Positions 16,517 through 26,390 are shown, counted from the first letter of the stretch. The stretch: 64,000 bases of DNA from Paenibacillus pinihumi DSM 23905 = JCM 16419 (GCF_000422505.1 NZ_KE383867.1:66494-130493); one strand, 5' to 3'. The notes: generated by a model from the letters alone, not told the origin. Numbers and translations are program-made.

Positions 16517-17629
16517 TCAGGGCATCATCTCCAATACTGCCCGGGGGCATTGCATGGGATCGTAATATTGGTTCCGCTTGGTCAGCAGATCCCTGCGGGT
16601 CTGTCCCGCTGCGTAAGGCTTCTGCAATAAGGAGAACCAGCGCTCTACCGTATCCTTCTGAAACATCTCTCCGAACCCGTTCTGAATGAAATATTCACAG
16701 TTCTCATCCTCCTGACCGGGAATCGGCTCATAGAACAGCATCGGAATGCCTTTGCTCAGCCCCTCCGTACAGGTCATGCCGCCCGGCTTGGTAATGAGCA
16801 GGTCGGATACATCCATCAGCTTGCTGATCTCGTTGGTGAAGCCAAGCACCTTTATATTCGGATGCCGGAATTTCTCGTTCGCGAGCATTGACTCCCGCGC
16901 CTTCTGATTGGTCCCCACACAAAAGATTATCTGAATGCTGTCCCGCCATCTGGTCATATATTCGAACAGTGTGTTGCGGCTTAGCAGTCCCCAGCCGCCG
17001 CCCATAATGAGCACGGTTGGGAGGGGGAGCAGATCGAACTGGCGCTGCAGCTCGGATTTATCATACGTTGTCCAGAAGTTCGGATGAACAGGAATGCCAG
17101 TCACTTCAATCCTGCTGTTCGAGATGCCGTGAGCCATCAATTTCTTCTTGACCAGACCGGTGGAAACCAGATATTTGTTCACCTCGGGGCTGGACCAGGT
17201 TCCATGGGCATCATAGTCCGTTATAAGTGTATATAAAGGAACATCCAGTCCGAGCCGCTTCAGTCTTGAGACTACGGCACTGGGAAGCGGATGGGTGCAC
17301 ACAATCAGATCAGGCTTAAGCTGGGAGATGACTTGTGAAGTCTGGGTATAAAAGACCCGGTGAAGCGCAAGCTGGGTAAAACGGTTGAGCGACTTATGAT
17401 ACTGGGTGCGGTACATCATGCCAACCAGCTTGGGCTGTTTGCTGACCGTCTTACGGTATGCGGATGTTATCCAGGGGCCGACAACCGGATTAAGGAATTT
17501 GCCCAGCTCAATTACGCGTGTCTGAACAGCCGGACAGAGCTCTCTCAAGCCTGAGGCCAGCGCATAAGCAGCTTGGGTATGTCCAGAACCGAACCCTTCA
17601 GAGAGTAGAAGCACTCTTTTCTTACGCAT
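16517..17629 (-). CDS. UgtP/MGDG-synthase-like processive glycosyltransferase
   Basis: A 370-residue GT28-family enzyme with N-terminal MGDG-synthase domain, similar to Bacillus UgtP, which transfers glucose from UDP-glucose to diacylglycerol for glycolipids and lipoteichoic acid anchors. Motifs: VLLLSEGFGSGHTQAA (membrane/acceptor loop), CTHPLPSAVVSRLK, ITDYDAHGTW, GIPVHPNFW, MGGGWGL, and the nucleotide-sugar region LITKPGGMTCTEGLSKGIPML. The ATG at 17629 (MRKKRVLLL) is chosen because AGGTGAG lies just upstream; an earlier in-frame ATG has no ribosome site. Sugar and acceptor are inferred from the family. Confidence 0.85.
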   Translation of the reverse strand: MRKKRVLLLSEGFGSGHTQAAYALASGLRELCPAVQTRVIELGKFLNPVVGPWITSAYRKTVSKQPKLVGMMYRTQYHKSLNRFTQLALHRVFYTQTSQVISQLKPDLIVCTHPLPSAVVSRLKRLGLDVPLYTLITDYDAHGTWSSPEVNKYLVSTGLVKKKLMAHGISNSRIEVTGIPVHPNFWTTYDKSELQRQFDLLPLPTVLIMGGGWGLLSRNTLFEYMTRWRDSIQIIFCVGTNQKARESMLANEKFRHPNIKVLGFTNEISKLMDVSDLLITKPGGMTCTEGLSKGIPMLFYEPIPGQEDENCEYFIQNGFGEMFQKDTVERWFSLLQKPYAAGQTRRDLLTKRNQYYDPMQCPRAVLEMMP

Positions 17630-17771
17630 CTTCTCACCTACTTTTCCTAATACCATATTACGACTTCAGAACCGCTTAGACAAGATCAGAAATCGGTTTT
17701 CACTGTGTCGCAAACCTTAAAATATGTTAAAATTATTTACTACAAACATATTACAATCAGGAGGTGTCGAG

Positions 17772-18170
17772 TTGTCACAGCTTCCAAATCAGTCATTTCA
17801 ACCCGGTGATATTGTGAAAATGCCGTACAAGTCAGGAATTTATGCAGGCGAGCTGGTGGAAACAAGCGGACCGCGTTCACTCGTCAAAGTTCTTGCTGTC
17901 CTGAAGCATCCGGAGCAGGGGGATCTTCATCATCCGCAGGACCCGGATGTCCCGATGTTCCATGAGCGCAGAGCTTTGAGCTACACCGAGAAGGCCTGGA
18001 CGCTGTCGCGTGATCTCCAGCCCTATCAGAGTAAGCTGCCGGACTATACAAGCTCGCTTGAGGCCGCCCTGGAAGCGGAATGGAACAAGCTTGACCGGCT
18101 TCGCCGCTGGGCGGAGCAGGGCCTGGAACAGCTCTCCAGACTGCGTGAAGACTATGCACCCAGGAAGTAA
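17772..18170 (+). CDS. kapB: KapB-like kinase-associated protein
   Basis: A 132-residue protein of the kinase-associated lipoprotein B family. In Bacillus KapB is needed for KinB signalling into the sporulation phosphorelay. The family core is clear: GDIVKMPYKSGIYAGELVE, then LVKVLAVLKHPEQGDLHHP, DVPMFHERRALSYTEKAW, and LPDYTSSLEAALE. No lipobox or hydrophobic N-terminus is visible, so it looks cytoplasmic despite the family name. TTG at 17772 follows AGGAGGTG (17759-17766). It converges with the next gene, only five bases apart. No KinB-like histidine kinase is in the window. Confidence 0.85.
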   Translation: MSQLPNQSFQPGDIVKMPYKSGIYAGELVETSGPRSLVKVLAVLKHPEQGDLHHPQDPDVPMFHERRALSYTEKAWTLSRDLQPYQSKLPDYTSSLEAALEAEWNKLDRLRRWAEQGLEQLSRLREDYAPRK

Positions 18171-18175
18171 CGGAT

Positions 18176-19513
18176 CTACTTATTAATAAATGCTGTCTTT
18201 AACGGGGCTCTGTATTCCACCTGGAACCCGAGACCATCAGCCAATACAGCCAGCGGAACATAGGTTTTTTGCTCCTTGCCCACCTTATGGAGGAAAGCAG
18301 GGGAATCAATCGCGACTCTCGTTCCGTTGACTGTCATGGCAGTTTCTCCGATTTTGATCGCTACTACATTCCCGCCGTAAGTTATTGTGACAGTACTTGT
18401 CTTATTATCCCACTGCGTCTTCGCTTTCATTGCTTCCGCTATGTCACGAAATGCAACATAGGTTCGCCCGAGCTTCAAAACCGGTTTGTTTTCGTTTATC
18501 AGTTCCTTGCCGTCCACGACAATGGAGATCTCGGCATCCTGCGTTACCGCAAGCGTTTTTCCCCAGATAGCATTGGTGAACGCTTCGGCCATGTAGATGT
18601 ATCCCTTCTGGGTCGGATGGATGTCTTTCTCTATGACATGGGTTGCACTGTTTTCTTTGCCGATAAAAGAATCTGAAGAATAAGCTCCTTTGACCTGATA
18701 GCCCTCCTTGGCCAGGCGTGCTGTGAGCTGCTTAAGCCGTTCTTTTAATTGTTTTGCTGCATCCAGTAAATAATGATAGTTGTCTGTCATTCCATCTTTG
18801 TCGTTAAGCCCCATTACCGCAAGTACCAGAGGCATATCGGGAACGGGAGAATACTGGTCGGAAATCACAATTTGCGCCTTGGGCTGGAGAGTGATTATGG
18901 AACGAACTGAAGCCTCCAGTGAAGCTTCATAACGCTCCAGTTCCTGCTTCAGCCATCCATCCGAGATGGTTCTCCCCAAAGGGACTTGCGCAAGCAGTCC
19001 CCGGAAGTCGTTTCCTCCAATTGAGATGACAACCAGATCAGCCTGCTTCAGCTCGTTTTGCAGCTTGACTGTCTGGGCGGCAATTTGTGCTGCGCGAGGA
19101 TCAGGCAGCGAGGGCTGGATTTCGTCAGGCGTAATAGCTGCCCCATTTTCCGCGGCCTTTAGCCAGCGCTGCAATCCGTCCAGCTTGAGTCCGAGAATGC
19201 CATAGTTGCTGTAAGCGGCGCGTCCTCTGAACAGCGCTTGCTCATAGATCCGCTCTACAAAGCCATAAGGGACGGAGGTTGCATTCATGCCTGGCTCGTA
19301 GCCTGCAGTCAGGGAGTCGCCAATACCTACAATCCGGTATGTAGAGGGAGCTTCGGCAGCCGTTGAGGCAGCAGCTGAGGACGTGGAGGTCTCGCCAATG
19401 TTTACATTAAACGGTGCGGCTGCGAATGTGAGTTCCGGGCTTCCGGTGAGAATGGCCGCTGACATTATTACAGCCGCAGCCCTGGCAGCTTTTTTCCTTA
19501 ACTTGCTATACAT
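18176..19513 (-). CDS. Secreted SGNH (GDSL) hydrolase with C-terminal copper-amine-oxidase-N (stalk) domain
   Basis: A 445-residue exported esterase/lipase-like protein. The signal peptide is at residues ~1-32 (basic MYSKLRKKAARAA, hydrophobic core, cleavage near FAA). The SGNH domain at ~60-320 has GIGDSLTAGY (Ser nucleophile), NYGILG (Gly), SIGGNDFRG (Asn) and DIHPTQKGY (Asp-His). Residues ~330-445 form the stalk domain common in Paenibacillus surface proteins (VVDGKELINENKPVLKLGRT, YVAFRDIAEAMKA, TYVPLAVLADGLGF). ATG 19513 is favoured by AGAAGGA spacing; an in-frame GTG three codons earlier sits too close to it. The substrate is unknown; cell-wall or polysaccharide esters are plausible. 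Confidence 0.87.
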   Translation of the reverse strand: MYSKLRKKAARAAAVIMSAAILTGSPELTFAAAPFNVNIGETSTSSAAASTAAEAPSTYRIVGIGDSLTAGYEPGMNATSVPYGFVERIYEQALFRGRAAYSNYGILGLKLDGLQRWLKAAENGAAITPDEIQPSLPDPRAAQIAAQTVKLQNELKQADLVVISIGGNDFRGLLAQVPLGRTISDGWLKQELERYEASLEASVRSIITLQPKAQIVISDQYSPVPDMPLVLAVMGLNDKDGMTDNYHYLLDAAKQLKERLKQLTARLAKEGYQVKGAYSSDSFIGKENSATHVIEKDIHPTQKGYIYMAEAFTNAIWGKTLAVTQDAEISIVVDGKELINENKPVLKLGRTYVAFRDIAEAMKAKTQWDNKTSTVTITYGGNVVAIKIGETAMTVNGTRVAIDSPAFLHKVGKEQKTYVPLAVLADGLGFQVEYRAPLKTAFINK

Positions 19514-19639
19514 TTTGAACACATCCTTCTGATATATTGGAATAAAACGTAGAATTTCGGCCCGGAAGCGAATAAGTTGCCTTCGGGGTTAGCTTTTCGA
19601 TCTTATCTATGGAAGGTATCAGGACAATCTTGTATATTT

Positions 19640-19654
19640 ATCTTGATAAAAGAT
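19640..19654. promoter_or_regulatory. Palindrome upstream of gltB, candidate LysR-type (GltC-like) site
   Basis: ATCTT-N5-AAGAT is a perfect interrupted palindrome of the T-N11-A type bound by LysR regulators. It lies just upstream of the candidate gltB promoter, where GltC acts in Bacillus. Motif-level inference only. Confidence 0.35.
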
Positions 19655-19681
19655 TCCTTGCCTGTTCATAAAAATATTAAA

Positions 19682-19710
19682 TTGCTATCATTTTAGGGGG
19701 ATGTTAAAAT
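19682..19710 (+). promoter_or_regulatory. Candidate gltB promoter
   Basis: A -35-like TTGCTA (19682-19687), 17-base spacer, and -10 TAAAAT (19705-19710). This leaves a leader of about 270 bases before the gltB start, in which no known riboswitch or T-box was recognised. Confidence 0.45.
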
Positions 19711-19984
19711 AAATAACACAATTGATAAGATGCGATTACCAACTATTGACGGATTTTGCTGTTGATAGCAAGCGGCAGAGGAGAAACTGCACGGGAGAGC
19801 GTCATTTGTTGTTGCTGGTGACGCTAGGATCCCCTTGCACCATTTTATGACAGAAGCGACCGGAATTGAAGCGGAAAATATATGGAACGAATAGGCACAA
19901 CGGGCATTTGTCAGTGATGCCGTTCCAACCGGCTGCAAGACCTCACATGCAACAAAATCTTCTATATAGAAAGGTTGCAACAAG

Positions 19985-22900
19985 ATGACAGAAAAACGTA
20001 TCGGTTTGCCGCCAAAACAGGGCCTCTATGATCCGCAGTTTGAAAAAGACGCTTGCGGCATGGGCTTTGTGGCCAACATAAAAGGACACAAATCACACAG
20101 TATTGTTCAACAGGCGCTGACGGTGCTTGAAAATATGGAGCATCGCGGTGGACAGGGCAGCGAGCCGAATACAGGCGACGGAGCAGGGATCTTGCTGCAA
20201 ATCCCGCACACTTTTTTTGCGAGAGAGCTGAAGAAGCTGGGAATGGAGCTTCCGGAGGAAGGCAGCTATGCGGTCGGCATGGTGTTCCTGCCGCAGGATG
20301 AGCAGCTTCGTGCCGAGCATGAGCGCATTCTGGAAGGAATGATCCGCGAGGAGGGCCAGACCCTGATCGGATGGCGGACGGTTCCTACCTATGACGGAAA
20401 GCTGGGTGAATCGGCCAAGGCCGCGAAGCCATATGTGAGACAAGTATTTATCGCCAAGTCGGCGGATATTGTAGGCGAACTGCCTTTTGAACGCAAGCTG
20501 TATGTCATCCGCAAACGTGCGGAGCTTGCAATCCGTTATGCCGGACTTGAAGGTGGGGATATGTTCTACTTTCCCAGCTTCTCCAGCAAGAAGATCGTAT
20601 ATAAAGGAATGCTTACAACCGAGCAGGTCCGCTCGTTCTATGTAGAGCTGAATGATGAGTCGGTAGAAACGGCGATCGCACTCGTTCACTCCCGTTTCAG
20701 TACGAACACCTTCCCAAGCTGGGAGCGTGCGCATCCGTACCGCTATCTGATTCACAATGGAGAGATTAACACGCTGCGCGGCAATGTCAACTGGATGCAT
20801 GCCCGCCAGACCCTGTTTGCAACCGAGCTGTTCGGTGAAGATATGGAGAAAATCAAGCCGATTATCAATCCTGACGGATCGGATACGGCGATGTTCGATA
20901 ATACACTTGAATTCCTTTATTTGTCCGGACGCCCGCTTACGCATGCGGCGATGATGATGGTGCCGGAGCCATGGTCCAATCATGAAAGCATGGACGAGAA
21001 CAAAAAAGCGTTCTACGAATATCACAGTACATTGATGGAACCTTGGGACGGACCGGCTGCCATGGCGTTCACCGATGGTACGCAAATCGGCGCCTTGCTG
21101 GACCGCAATGGTCTGCGTCCTGCCCGTTATTATGTTACCAAGGATGATGTTATCATTCTTGGCTCTGAAGCAGGTACTGTATACGTGGAGCCGGAAAATA
21201 TCCTGTACAAAGACCGACTGCGTCCAGGTCGTATTCTGCTTGTTGATACGAAAGAAGGACGTATTATCTCCGATGAGGAAGTGAAGTCCGGGATTACTTC
21301 GGGCAATCCGTATCGCGAATGGCTGGATGAGCATTTGATTGGGCTGGATGATCTGCCGGATGCGCCAGAGCTGCCTGAGCCGGACCATGCGACAGTACAG
21401 ACGCGCCAACAGGCCTTCGGTTATACCTTTGAAGATTTGCGCAAGGTGCTGGAGCCGATGGCTGGAAGCGGAGTAGAGCCGATTGGTTCGATGGGATACG
21501 ATGCGCCGTTGGCTGTTCTGTCAGAGAAGCCGCAGCGCCTATATAATTATTTTAAACAATTGTTCGCACAGGTGACAAATCCGCCAATCGATGCGATCCG
21601 TGAGGAGATTATCACGTCGACCGGAACAACAATCGGACCGGAGCGCAATTTGCTCCAGCCGGAACCGGAGAGCTGCCGTCATATTCGTCTGGCTACCCCA
21701 GTGCTGTCCAATGAGGACTTTGCAAAGCTGCGCCATGTGCGCCGTCCAGGCTTCAAATCCATTACGCTGCCGATCTTCTTCCCGGCAGACAAGGGAGAAG
21801 ACGGCTTGCGTGCAGCGATTGCCGAGATGTGCGAGGCCGCAGACCGGATCATTTCCAAAGGCCATAATATTATTATTTTGTCCGACCGTGGCATTGATAA
21901 AGAAAATGCGGCGATTCCTGCTCTGCTTGCTGTATCTTCCCTGCATCATCATCTCATCCGCCAGGGCACGCGGACGCAGGTTAGCCTCTTGCTGGAATCC
22001 GGTGAGCCGCGCGAGGTTCACCATTATGCCTTGCTGCTTGGCTATGGTGTGAGCGCAGTAAACCCTTATCTGGCGTTTGAGACACTGGATGATATGATCC
22101 GCCAGGGAATGCTCACAGGCGTCAGCCATGAGAAAGCTGTCAAAAACTATATCAAGGCTGCGACTAAAGGAATTGTCAAAATCCTTTCCAAAATGGGAAT
22201 CTCGACGATTCAATCGTACCGCGGCGCGCAAATTTTTGAAGCTGTCGGCTTGAAAGAAGAGCTGATTGAAGAATATTTCACCTGGACACCATCGCGTATC
22301 GGCGGTGTAGGTCTTGATGTCATTGCAGCAGATGCGCTTAAAGCACATCATCATGCATTTGACGGCAAGGAAGGAACGGAAAAAGAACTCGATTCCGGCG
22401 GCGAGTACCAATGGCGCAAGGACGGCGAGGATCACCTGTTCAGCCCGCAGACCATTCACACGCTGCAAATGGCTTGCCGTGCCAATGATTATAAAATGTA
22501 CAAAAAGTTCTCCAGCCTTGTACAAGGAGAGGACAAGAAATTCCTGACGCTGCGCTCGCTGCTCTCCTTCCGTCATGACGGAGGCTCCGTGCCGCTGGAT
22601 GAGGTGGAAAGCGTCGAGTCGATCGTCAAGCGGTTCAAAACCGGTGCAATGTCTTACGGCTCGATCAGCAAGGAAGCGCATGAAAGTCTGGCAATTGCAA
22701 TGAACCGAATTGGCGGTAAATCCAATACTGGTGAAGGCGGGGAGGACCCTGCCCGCAATATTCCGGACAGCAACGGCGATTCCAGACGCAGTGCGATCAA
22801 GCAGGTGGCATCGGGACGTTTTGGTGTAACGAGCAACTACCTGGTCAATGCTGATGAGATTCAGATTAAAATGGCGCAAGGAGCGAAGCCGGGCGAGGGC

Positions 22901-24589
22901 GGACAGCTTCCGGGCCGCAAGGTGTATCCTTGGGTCGCAGAGGTTCGCGGCTCTACACCGGGTGTTGGTCTCATTTCGCCGCCGCCGCATCATGATATCT
23001 ACTCTATCGAGGACCTGGCAGAACTGATTCATGACCTGAAGAACGCCAATCCGCGTGCCCGTATTAACGTCAAGCTCGTATCCGAGGTTGGAGTAGGTAC
23101 GATTGCGGCCGGTGTTGCCAAAGGCCGTGCCGATGTTATTCTGGTCTCCGGCTATGACGGAGGAACAGGAGCTTCTCCAATGGCGTCAATGCGGCATGCA
23201 GGTCTGCCGTGGGAGCTTGGTCTTGCCGAAACTCATCAGACACTGATGCTGAACAATCTGCGTGACCGTGTCGTAGTGGAATGTGACGGCAAAATGATGA
23301 ATGGACGCGACCTGGCGATCGCTGCATTGCTGGGTGCTGAGGAATTTGGTTTCTCGACGGCTCCGCTCGTAGTTCTGGGTTGTGTCATGATGAGAGTATG
23401 TCAGTTGGATACTTGTCCAGTAGGGGTAGCAACACAAAATCCGGAGCTCCGCAAGAAATTCATGGGTGATCCATCCCATGTCGTGAACTATATGCTGTTC
23501 GTTGCACAAGAGCTTCGTGAAATCATGGCTGAGCTTGGCTTCCGTACCATTGATGAGATGGTTGGACGTGCCGACAAGCTGGAGACGAAGGAACTGATTC
23601 ATCATTATAAAGCAAAAGGTTTAGACCTCTCACCGCTGCTTCACCAGCCAGAGGTCGCTGCAGATGCTTCCCGCTACTGCATTCAAGAGCAGAATCATGG
23701 TCTGGAGCTGTCACTGGATATGCAGGAGCTTGTGCCGAATGCGGCACCTGCCCTGAACCACGCAGAGCCTGTGCGCGGCACATGGCCGATCGGCAATACG
23801 AACCGTGTAGTCGGAACGATCCTTGGCAGCGAGGTTACACGCCGCTATGGAGCGAAGGGCTTGCCGGATGACACGATTTCGTATCATTTCGTAGGTTCAG
23901 CGGGACAAAGCTTTGGCGCATTCCTGCCAAAAGGAATTACGCTTTCGCTTGAGGGAGACTCCAATGACTATGTCGGCAAAGGTTTGTCCGGCGGTAAAAT
24001 CATTGTGGCACCATCACCAAAAGCGACGTTTGCTGCCGAGGACAATGTTATTATCGGAAATACGGCATTGTACGGCGCTACCGGCGGCGAGGCGTATATC
24101 CGCGGTATTGCCGGAGAACGCTTTGCTGTGCGAAACTCTGGAGCAACTGTAGTTGTTGAAGGGGTTGGAGACCACGGTTGTGAATATATGACCGGCGGCC
24201 GCGTCGTCGTACTCGGCAAGACAGGGCGGAACTTTGCAGCGGGGATGTCCGGTGGTGTTGCCTATGTCTATGATCCGTCCGGCGAGTTCTATCCGAAATG
24301 CAACCTGGAAATGGTTGCGCTGGAGCGTCTCGAGGTTGAAGAAGAGATTGCCCAGCTTAAAGGATTCATCGAACGCCATACCGCCAATACCGGAAGCGCC
24401 ATAGGTGAACAAGTGCTGGCAGACTGGAATGCATCATTAAATCATTTTGTGCGTGTCATTCCGAAGGATTACAAGCGTATGATGGCACAAATCAAAAAAA
24501 TGCATGATTCCGGCCTGCAGGGCGAGGAAGCATTGCTCGCGGCTTTCGAAGCGAACATGAGAGATCTGGCACGCGTCGGCGGCAATTAA
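19985..24589 (+). CDS. gltB: Glutamate synthase large subunit
   Basis: A 1534-residue amidotransferase/synthase that makes two glutamates from glutamine and 2-oxoglutarate (cytoplasm, nitrogen assimilation). Domains in order: a short propeptide before the N-terminal nucleophile Cys24 ([14 protein letters not shown]); glutaminase ~24-430 ([23 protein letters not shown]); a central domain; the FMN/2-oxoglutarate barrel ~860-1200 ([42 protein letters not shown]); the 3Fe-4S ligands in [12 protein letters not shown] (~1135); and the GXGXG helix ~1270-1490. Full length with no frameshift. ATG follows AGAAAGG. The small NADPH-oxidising subunit gene (gltD) is not next to it. Confidence 0.96.
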   Translation: MTEKRIGLPPKQGLYDPQFEKDACGMGFVANIKGHKSHSIVQQALTVLENMEHRGGQGSEPNTGDGAGILLQIPHTFFARELKKLGMELPEEGSYAVGMVFLPQDEQLRAEHERILEGMIREEGQTLIGWRTVPTYDGKLGESAKAAKPYVRQVFIAKSADIVGELPFERKLYVIRKRAELAIRYAGLEGGDMFYFPSFSSKKIVYKGMLTTEQVRSFYVELNDESVETAIALVHSRFSTNTFPSWERAHPYRYLIHNGEINTLRGNVNWMHARQTLFATELFGEDMEKIKPIINPDGSDTAMFDNTLEFLYLSGRPLTHAAMMMVPEPWSNHESMDENKKAFYEYHSTLMEPWDGPAAMAFTDGTQIGALLDRNGLRPARYYVTKDDVIILGSEAGTVYVEPENILYKDRLRPGRILLVDTKEGRIISDEEVKSGITSGNPYREWLDEHLIGLDDLPDAPELPEPDHATVQTRQQAFGYTFEDLRKVLEPMAGSGVEPIGSMGYDAPLAVLSEKPQRLYNYFKQLFAQVTNPPIDAIREEIITSTGTTIGPERNLLQPEPESCRHIRLATPVLSNEDFAKLRHVRRPGFKSITLPIFFPADKGEDGLRAAIAEMCEAADRIISKGHNIIILSDRGIDKENAAIPALLAVSSLHHHLIRQGTRTQVSLLLESGEPREVHHYALLLGYGVSAVNPYLAFETLDDMIRQGMLTGVSHEKAVKNYIKAATKGIVKILSKMGISTIQSYRGAQIFEAVGLKEELIEEYFTWTPSRIGGVGLDVIAADALKAHHHAFDGKEGTEKELDSGGEYQWRKDGEDHLFSPQTIHTLQMACRANDYKMYKKFSSLVQGEDKKFLTLRSLLSFRHDGGSVPLDEVESVESIVKRFKTGAMSYGSISKEAHESLAIAMNRIGGKSNTGEGGEDPARNIPDSNGDSRRSAIKQVASGRFGVTSNYLVNADEIQIKMAQGAKPGEGGQLPGRKVYPWVAEVRGSTPGVGLISPPPHHDIYSIEDLAELIHDLKNANPRARINVKLVSEVGVGTIAAGVAKGRADVILVSGYDGGTGASPMASMRHAGLPWELGLAETHQTLMLNNLRDRVVVECDGKMMNGRDLAIAALLGAEEFGFSTAPLVVLGCVMMRVCQLDTCPVGVATQNPELRKKFMGDPSHVVNYMLFVAQELREIMAELGFRTIDEMVGRADKLETKELIHHYKAKGLDLSPLLHQPEVAADASRYCIQEQNHGLELSLDMQELVPNAAPALNHAEPVRGTWPIGNTNRVVGTILGSEVTRRYGAKGLPDDTISYHFVGSAGQSFGAFLPKGITLSLEGDSNDYVGKGLSGGKIIVAPSPKATFAAEDNVIIGNTALYGATGGEAYIRGIAGERFAVRNSGATVVVEGVGDHGCEYMTGGRVVVLGKTGRNFAAGMSGGVAYVYDPSGEFYPKCNLEMVALERLEVEEEIAQLKGFIERHTANTGSAIGEQVLADWNASLNHFVRVIPKDYKRMMAQIKKMHDSGLQGEEALLAAFEANMRDLARVGGN

Positions 24590-24630
24590 CGGGTTCGGTT
24601 CAAGTAACTATTATAATAGTAGAAACACCT

Positions 24631-24696
24631 CATAAATCAGCAGGGTATGCCGGGTTTACGCTCCGTTAAGAGGAGAGCTGGCACTGCTGATTTATG
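24631..24696 (+). terminator. Hairpin after gltB
   Basis: CATAAATCAGCAG (24631-24643) pairs perfectly with CTGCTGATTTATG (24684-24696) around a 40-base loop. There is no T run, so it may be a processing or stability structure as much as a terminator. Confidence 0.5.
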
Positions 24697-24708
24697 CGGC
24701 TTGTTCAT

Positions 24709-24756
24709 CCACACACCAAATAGCCCTTCAAAATGGAAGGGCTATTTGGTGTGTGG
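24709..24756. terminator. Perfect 21-bp hairpin, probable bidirectional terminator
   Basis: The arm 24709-24729 (begins CCACACACC, ends GCCCTTC) is exactly complementary to 24736-24756, with a six-base loop AAAATG. It lies 13 bases after the previous hairpin. The flanks are only mildly T-rich. Confidence 0.6.
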
Positions 24757-24758
24757 AT

Positions 24759-24950
24759 TTAAAGCTGTATATAATGCTCAATGGCTCCATAGGGCAGTGG
24801 AATATACAGCTTGTCCGACAAAATAGACGGGTTTGGGGGAGTGTGCGACACGTGGTATTCTATTTTCATCTCACAAAAATCAGCATCTGCCGAGTTGCTT
24901 CTATTTATTTTTCCGGAATCGAATAGATATTCGACTATATTCTCCACCAC
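24759..24950 (-). CDS. Possible 63-residue hypothetical protein
   Basis: The frame reads VVENIVEYLFDSGKINRSN, later LSDKLYIPLPYGAIEHYIQL, with a plausible protein-like composition and a GTG start, but only a weak AGGTTT as ribosome site. Its 3' end overlaps an AAGCTGTATA/TATACAGCTT inverted repeat (24761-24814). No family is recognised. It could be a degraded or chance frame. Confidence 0.25.
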   Translation of the reverse strand: MVENIVEYLFDSGKINRSNSADADFCEMKIEYHVSHTPPNPSILSDKLYIPLPYGAIEHYIQL

Positions 24951-25121
24951 TCGTCATAAACCTGCATGTACACTCGACATCAAGTGATTTTAAAAGCTTC
25001 TGTTCGACACTACCTTCCGACACACTCTTTCAAACGTTTTTCGCTATAATAAACTTTAATACAGTATCTTGTTAATAGAAAGAAGAGAACTCTATGAAGG
25101 ATGGGGAGTTGGAGATGGCTC

Positions 25122-25268
25122 ATGGTTGACAAGAAGAATGAGGAAGAGAATTACCCTACTTCTGTGGTCTTGGACATCCGATCCATTCTGGAGCAAATGG
25201 GTATGGAAACAAAGCATTGGCCTGAAGACTTGTCACCTTGGATCAAGCAAAACAAAGACCCCCTTTGA
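25122..25268 (+). CDS. 48-residue hypothetical protein
   Basis: A short, hydrophilic, acidic protein: MVDKKNEEENYPTSVVLDIR, then SILEQMGMETKHWPEDLSPW and IKQNKDPL. A TTGGAG site lies seven bases before the ATG and a TATAAT (25045-25050) about 70 bases upstream. Its stop codon falls inside the terminator hairpin of the convergent regulator. It is not recognised as a SinI-type antagonist, but a small protein beside an XRE repressor invites that idea. Upstream to 24951 nothing else is seen. Confidence 0.5.
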   Translation: MVDKKNEEENYPTSVVLDIRSILEQMGMETKHWPEDLSPWIKQNKDPL

Positions 25269-25280
25269 ACAGGGGGTCTT
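25255..25280 (-). terminator. Terminator of the XRE regulator (minus strand)
   Basis: AAGACCCCC/GGGGGTCTT, 8-base loop. Read on the minus strand it is followed by TGTTTTG. It overlaps the end of the small gene at 25122. Confidence 0.6.
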
Positions 25281-25320
25281 ACGATACCAGGCTATCCTGT
25301 CTGATTCGTATTTTTAAAAA

Positions 25321-25689
25321 TTATTTCATCATTCTTTCCGCCCGGACAAAAGCAATAAATCTGCGCGCTTCTTCTGGAGTCAGTTTGAGGCCGTCAATGG
25401 TTAAGGAGAATTTCTCTAGAATTTCATCGTCAGAAAGCTCCAATTGATCGACAAAATCACGTATATTATCATCAAGAATTTGCTGAGGAAGCTTGGTACG
25501 ACCGACCAGATAGTCTACAGACACCTGGAACAGATCGGCAAACTTCAATAAAGTCTCCGTATCCGGCTCCCGCCGGTTTTTTTCGTAATGAGATAGAGCG
25601 GCGCGAGAAATACCAAGCATCGAAGAGGTCTGCTCTTGTGTCCAGCCGCGCTCATCCCTGAGTTTAGCAATACGTCCTCCAGTGTCCAT
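25321..25689 (-). CDS. XRE-family (SinR-like) transcriptional regulator
   Basis: A 122-residue repressor-type DNA-binding protein. Residues ~6-63 are a Cro/C1 helix-turn-helix (GRIAKLRDERGWTQEQTSSML, GISRAALSHYEKNRREPD, LLKFADLFQVSVDYLVGRT). The C-terminal ~50 residues are acidic and helical (FVDQLELSDDEILEKF, LTPEEARRFIAFVRAER), probably for oligomerisation. AGGGGGAT precedes ATG 25689, ruling out the longer N-terminal reading. It is divergent from the PilZ/polysaccharide operon, whose promoter contains palindromic GTATC/GATAC elements, so it is the natural candidate for their repressor, analogous to SinR and eps in Bacillus. That link is inference. Confidence 0.87.
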   Translation of the reverse strand: MDTGGRIAKLRDERGWTQEQTSSMLGISRAALSHYEKNRREPDTETLLKFADLFQVSVDYLVGRTKLPQQILDDNIRDFVDQLELSDDEILEKFSLTIDGLKLTPEEARRFIAFVRAERMMK

Positions 25690-25795
25690 TATTATCCCCC
25701 TAACACTATATAATTGTATATTAATACGTATGAAGACGAAATGCATTTATTGAAACAAATCGTCGCAAATTTTATGAAAACTTGTGAAAAAAGTA

Positions 25796-25852
25796 TTGAC
25801 ATGTTACGTTCTGTATCGTAAAGTAAAACGTATAAAAGATACGATTTGTATC
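25796..25852 (+). promoter_or_regulatory. Promoter and operator of the PilZ/exopolysaccharide operon
   Basis: A perfect -35 TTGACA (25796-25801), 17-base spacer, and -10 TAAAGT (25819-25824). A GTATC half-site at 25814 overlaps the spacer/-10, and a perfect GATAC-GATTT-GTATC palindrome lies at 25838-25852, just after the start point: a typical repressor arrangement. Related elements occur at 47185 and 56545. An ATACGTAT palindrome near 25737 lies on the side of the divergent XRE gene. Confidence 0.6.
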
Positions 25853-25934
25853 GAAAGTTATTGACATGATGCCCTTTTTTCGGATGAAATATTCCCATCA
25901 TATCTTGAATTTCTTTGTGAAATGGGAGTGGATT

Positions 25935-26390
25935 ATGCAAAACGCAAAACCTTTAAGCGGTAAAAATCGACATCCTGTTCGACTTCATTTGACAAACGGG
26001 TTGATTGCCCAGATTGGAATCAGTCAAGTGAGGGGACAGCCGGTACAAAGCAGGCTCCGCAAGGTCGTAGTGAGCCACATTAGTACAGGCGGCATGGCGG
26101 TAGTTACAATTTTGGATTTTCCGGTCACCCTGCAATATGTTGTGCAGATTCAATTGGAAATTGGCCATACTGTGCATCAATTGTACGGGCAGATTATCTG
26201 GAGAAAGCCTTTGGAATATTTGACCGAGTATGGAATTGCATTTATTGTGCCGCCTTCCTCGAAGCGCTCCTTAATTTATTCCCTTAATCACATTCTTCTC
26301 CAGCAAAGTCCGCAGCAGCATAAAATTCACAAGATGTACCAGCAGATGAATGCGGCTTATTATTCCTTGGACAGTCGTCGGATTCCGTAG
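25935..26390 (+). CDS. PilZ-domain-like protein (putative c-di-GMP receptor)
   Basis: A 151-residue cytoplasmic protein. A PilZ-like signature is readable: the RxxxR motif as RHPVR (residues ~14-18) and, about 55 residues later, HISTGG, matching the [D/N]xSxxG motif except for His at the first position. Beta-strand-rich sequence follows (VVQIQLEIG, LYGQIIWRK, YGIAFIVP). GGGAGTGG precedes ATG 25935; an upstream in-frame ATG has no ribosome site. As the first gene before the polysaccharide locus it could link c-di-GMP to export or synthesis. Family assignment is moderate because the motif is imperfect. Confidence 0.55.
   Translation: MQNAKPLSGKNRHPVRLHLTNGLIAQIGISQVRGQPVQSRLRKVVVSHISTGGMAVVTILDFPVTLQYVVQIQLEIGHTVHQLYGQIIWRKPLEYLTEYGIAFIVPPSSKRSLIYSLNHILLQQSPQQHKIHKMYQQMNAAYYSLDSRRIP

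Noticed and set aside
19711-19984. A T-box or other amino-acid riboswitch in the gltB leader
   Set aside because: No T-box sequence or specifier stem could be recognised.
20093-23032. Two long minus-strand frames (438 and 497 codons) inside gltB
   Set aside because: They lie opposite the intact, motif-complete glutamate synthase, have no ribosome sites, and their translations are low-complexity shadows.
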